This document shows, in pieces, positions 44,941-48,117 of a stretch of DNA of 48,117 nucleotides. The stretch spans positions 1 through 48,117 of the forward strand of contig JAHBMJ010005087.1 in the NCBI GenBank assembly GCA_018398765.1, read 5' to 3'. Position numbers and translations under genes: made by a program. The notes beneath the pieces were generated by a model. That model was not told the origin of the DNA and made no database searches. It saw only the letters and a program-made list of their open reading frames with translations. How positions within the stretch are numbered: position 1 is the stretch's first letter; every line of letters starts with the position of its first letter. The DNA is from Chromera velia. Lineage: Eukaryota; Sar; Chromeraceae.

Positions 44941-45265
44941 GTCTGATTGATGCTGTCCCGGCAAGCCGCAATTTGGCCCGCAAACGCGTTGACGACGGTC
45001 GAGTCCTTCCTGCTTGCCAGTGCTTGGCCTGCTTTTGGCTCCAATGGTTTGATCAATCTAGTTTTTCTCATTGGTTCAAAGAGGGTATCGGGAATGAAAA
45101 GACTTCGATCCTAGGCATGAGAGGTTAGCCTACAACGCTCGATCTGCATGTTGCAGCCTGCAGGTTTTCGAGCTATCTACCTTTAGAGCGCCCTCTTAAC
45201 GGTGCAAGTCGAGGCCCGGCCCACGGGGTGACCCGAAACATAAATCCTATCCTATCCTATCTTAT
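44941..45265 (+). mobile_element. 3' end of a non-LTR retroelement or SINE with TATCC tail
   Basis: A GC-balanced 300-bp block, unlike its AT-rich surroundings, ends in GACCCGAAACATAAATCCTATCCTATCCTATC. A pentanucleotide 3' tail directly after a conserved 3' UTR-like segment is typical of non-LTR retroelements, and the LINE at 13855-15458 ends in the same way with ATCA units. A second short ACATAAATCCTATCGTATCC occurs near 45424. No open frame; a severely 5'-truncated insertion or a SINE are both possible. Confidence 0.5.
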
Positions 45266-47059
45266 GAAAACACTTCCAATTTTCTACATAGGGAATGTAA
45301 TAATAATTAAATCAATCATACAACTAGTCATGCAATCAATTATATGAAAATTTTAAAATTTAACCCAGACTAGAACTCAGACTAGAACCCGGTGCTGCGA
45401 AACATAAATTATAAAAAAATTGGGAACATAAATCCTATCGTATCCTGTTAATACGGGGATAAACTTGATAATGGAACTTAGGGTTAAACTTTTGATTAGA
45501 CTTTTGAAAGCTAGTTCGAAAGGGGGCCTTTAAGGGGCTTGGTCTCGAAATGTAAATGCTTAACATTTCTTGTCATGCAACAACGAGTGCACCGTACAAC
45601 TGCATGTCACTATGTCATCGATCCGTATGCCACGGACACTGCATTATCATAGACCGATCGATAATACCGTTTGCTGCACTGACTGCCAGTGTGCATGTGC
45701 CAGTGTATCACACGCTTTATCCTAAGCCCAAACACCGGCAGGGCAGGAGCGCGATGCATCAATTCACGAGATCGAGTCTCAGGCTCTCAGCAGCGATCGA
45801 ACGAAATGAAAACGGAAGCAAGGCATTGAAGGCATGCAGGCCTTGAGGCAGCCATGCGAGAATCGATCACTTCATGCACGCTGACTTCAGTCGTTCAATC
45901 AATTGATGAATTAATTAGTGAGGCGTTTCGCTGTACGTCTCTTTATCTGTCTGTCCATCTGTCTGACCACTTCCCATCCCCCGGCTGTCGAGCTGATTGC
46001 AACACCATGCGCACCTCCATCTCTCCAGGCCGGACTGTTCTTTGACCGTCCCTTTGCCCAGTGGCATGCAACCAACCAACCAATTCATTCCAACGGCGTG
46101 CATGGCAAGGCTCGTCGATGCACAAGCGATCAATCGATCATGCAGGCAGGATTGACATTAAAAGAAAAGGAGACAACCAAACACCTCAGTTCATGGATGG
46201 ACGGGCACGTCAGAGCGATTTCTTTCTTTCATTCATTCTTGAATTAATTTACGGAGCAATGGCAGGGCCATGCATCTCCTTTTTCCAACAGCTATTGGAG
46301 TGAAAGTCTACCTGACTGGTGAAGTGACAACGTCCAAGTGGCGTGTGACCCATGCAGGCTGCGTGTACGGCAGTCCGACAGTCAGTTTGCCAGCCTGTCT
46401 CTCCTCCTGTACTATACACCCATACAGAGAACGAAAGCTGCCATGATGGAAGAGCGACTCTGTCCCCCTCCCCCGGTGCTTTTACGTCTCTTCTCTCTGT
46501 CACTCAATCCTTCAGCACCTCTTTCCTCCTTGCCCACTTCTTGTCGTGATTCCTTTCACTTCTTTCCCTCTCTCTTCTGAGCTCATCACCTCTTCCTTCC
46601 TCCGCTTTCATTCTGCCACTTTCAGTCAACATCTTGCTCCCCGACCTGAATCACCATTGCGCCCCTCCTCACTCTCCTCTCCTCCCCCCCCTCTTCTCTT
46701 CACTCCGTCTCATTCTCGCCCTCCTCAGTCATTTTCGCCTTCTTTGACGCACGCACCCCGCCCCAGAAGCCGATTCGGAACCAACCCCTCCCACCCGCTG
46801 CAGCTGCAGCCTTGGGCGACGCCGGCAGAGAGGGGGACTCGGAGGAGTCGCTGCCCTTCTCCTGTTCGGAATCTCCTCCCTCGGAGAACACGAGCTCGAA
46901 GTCGGAGTCAAAGGAGGCCCTCTCCCTCTCACCCATCTCCTCGTCCCCCCCCTCCCCTTCCGCTCTCACTCCCTCGTCTCCTTCCCTTTCCGCACGAACC
47001 CCCGGCTTGAGTCCCTTTCGGGCATCCGCGTTCAACTTCATGCGCATCTGGGTGACGGT
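45266..47059. other. Intergenic DNA and 3' UTR of the RBR ligase gene
   Basis: AT-rich to about 45540, then ordinary composition. From 46480 to 46740 the plus strand is very C/T-rich. Between 46700 and 47047 the minus strand stays open in the same frame as the upstream ligase gene, after its TAA stop (47060-47062), for 115 codons of acidic Ser/Glu-rich sequence. I treat it as 3' UTR. No other gene is supported. Confidence 0.45.
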
Positions 47060-48117
47060 TTACAGGTTGCTGCGGAAGTCGCGGAGGAACTTTTTGAAGT
47101 TTTCCTTCCTGTCGTTCTCGGCAGGGACTTCGGGGTCGGTGAGGATCTCGTCGTAACTCTTCTCGAGCTGCGTTTGCAGCAAGGCGGTGTGCGTCTCCAG
47201 CGCTTCCACGCTGCACTCGAAGAGGCCCTGCTCGATCTCATCCGTGATGTAGTAGGCGTGCGGGTAGGACCACTTGAGGGTCTGACGGGAGAGCGCGATC
47301 TCTTTGCACGCACCCATGAAACACTGCTTCAAGTCCACCAGACGGGGGCAGCGAGGAGTACGGTCATTCACCAACGGGTTGTTGTACAACTTGGTGATCG
47401 TCTCCTCCGTCCGCTTGCGCTCGTTACGAAAGAAGTTGATGGCGCCGGCGTGTTTGTCGTGCTTTTCCACGTAGAGCATGTACTTGTCATGGGACGCCTT
47501 GGCTTTCCGCTCTTTCTCCTCGACCTCCGTCACAACCCCGGCTCTCCTCTTCTCGTTGTACTCTTTGCACTGGTAGAAGTTGTCGTGGCCTTTCCACTCC
47601 TTCAGGCACATCCAGCAGAAGTGAAAATCACACCCCCCAGCATCCTTCGAGCAGATCATGTGGTTACAGCCGTCGTTCTTCTGGATACGCTTCTTGCAGT
47701 TGGGACACGGGCGCGTGTGCGCCTCCATGAAATCATTCGTCCCCCCGTCCCCCTTGATCATCCAGTCCTTCACAGTCTCGCAGGCTGCGGGCTCATGAGC
47801 CTCATTAGAGCAGTTGAAGCAGAACCTGTGCCCGCAGTGGTCCTCGTCACATGCCACGTCATGCAGGAGGTCGCCCTCACTGACGACGGCTCTGCCACAG
47901 TCCTTGGGACACCACTGGACTTTCGAGTTGTCGTCAACGAACGAGTGCCGGTACCACTGCTCGTATTTCTGCAGTTGGTCATGGTCACACACTGCGTAGA
48001 AGACAGAGGAGGGCACGACGACGCTGCACCCGTGCACGGGGCACTTTGTCAGGAGGGCCCCCTTCCCTGTCTCCGCCTTCTGGTTGCACAAGTCTCCCCA
48101 ACAGGGAACGCAGGCGG
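47060..48117 (-). CDS. Ariadne-type RBR E3 ubiquitin ligase, C-terminal part
   Basis: Partial: the 5' part lies beyond the window edge. The visible 351 codons, with no intron, begin in the end of RING1 (ACVPCWGDLCNQ...CPVHGCSVVV). The IBR domain follows (QKYEQWYRHSFVDD, VQWCPKDCG, CGHRFCFNCSNEAHEP). RING2 has CPNCKKRIQKNDGCNHMIC, in which the Cys of GCNHM is the expected catalytic residue that forms the ubiquitin thioester, then FHFCWMCLKEWKGH. An Ariadne-like helical tail follows (YNEKRRAG to FLRDFRSNL). RBR ligases take ubiquitin from an E2 and pass it through RING2 to substrate; Ariadne members partner with cullin-RING ligases. The TAA at 47060-47062 ends the frame. Confidence 0.92.
   Translation of the reverse strand, partial: ACVPCWGDLCNQKAETGKGALLTKCPVHGCSVVVPSSVFYAVCDHDQLQKYEQWYRHSFVDDNSKVQWCPKDCGRAVVSEGDLLHDVACDEDHCGHRFCFNCSNEAHEPAACETVKDWMIKGDGGTNDFMEAHTRPCPNCKKRIQKNDGCNHMICSKDAGGCDFHFCWMCLKEWKGHDNFYQCKEYNEKRRAGVVTEVEEKERKAKASHDKYMLYVEKHDKHAGAINFFRNERKRTEETITKLYNNPLVNDRTPRCPRLVDLKQCFMGACKEIALSRQTLKWSYPHAYYITDEIEQGLFECSVEALETHTALLQTQLEKSYDEILTDPEVPAENDRKENFKKFLRDFRSNL

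Noticed and set aside
47045..47060. A 16-nt GT-AG intron (GTAAACCGTCACCCAG) removing the TAA stop of the RBR gene
   Set aside because: Removing it shifts the frame into an immediate TGA; the other introns here are far longer.
1..48117. tRNA or rRNA genes
   Set aside because: I looked for tRNA A/B-box and T-loop (GGTTCGA..CC) signatures and rRNA-like sequence and found none I could fold by eye.

Overview
This is nuclear DNA of an intron-rich eukaryotic alga. Protein-coding exons are GC-rich. Many introns are pyrimidine-rich on the coding strand and packed with simple repeats, and transposable-element islands are AT-rich. One gene product starts with a signal peptide followed by a Phe-first, Ser/Pro/Arg-rich stretch, which is the bipartite leader of secondary (complex) plastids. 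With the long introns and very short exons this suggests a chromerid-type alveolate (Chromera velia-like); a stramenopile alga cannot be excluded from sequence alone.

Layout. (1) 1142-6681 (-): a ten-exon gene for a plastid-targeted, very acidic protein with a class I methyltransferase-like fold. (2) 7292-10977 (+): a four-exon gene, divergent from the first, encoding a signal peptide plus three tandem homologous extracellular domains, one domain per exon, every intron in phase 1. I do not recognise the family, and it is the best candidate for something undescribed. (3) 12.4-16.1 kb: an AT-rich island with nested inverted-repeat elements, one carrying a block of GC hairpins, and a 5'-truncated LINE. 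(4) 16933-22642 (-): a twelve-exon NUP50/Nup2-like nucleoporin (importin-alpha-binding N-terminus, FG repeats, C-terminal Ran-binding domain), reconstructed with all reading phases consistent. (5) 24261-25673 (+): an intronless secreted GH29 alpha-L-fucosidase. (6) 27.2-36.3 kb: a transposon nest. Two copies of one TIR element lie head to head. One copy is interrupted by a second TIR element holding a multi-exon gene of unknown function, and a third TIR element sits between them. (7) 36.3-40.7 kb: repeat-rich DNA with strand-asymmetric composition but no gene I can support. (8) 40705-42268 (-): a METTL27-like methyltransferase. (9) 42876-43884 (+): a small gene with an N-myristoylation motif and one ankyrin repeat, 3' end uncertain. 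(10) 44.6-45.3 kb: a MITE and the 3' end of a retroelement. (11) 47060-48117 (-): the C-terminal part of an Ariadne-type RBR E3 ubiquitin ligase, cut by the window edge.

The host genes do not form a pathway. They are ordinary neighbouring nuclear genes in divergent or convergent pairs separated by transposon islands. Two genome-level features stand out. Very short exons (16, 22 and 7 nt) are needed to keep frames open. Several introns begin with a tetranucleotide repeat whose unit is the 5' splice-site sequence itself (GTCA, GTCT, GTGA). All exon joins were made by eye from splice consensus and phase and have no transcript support.
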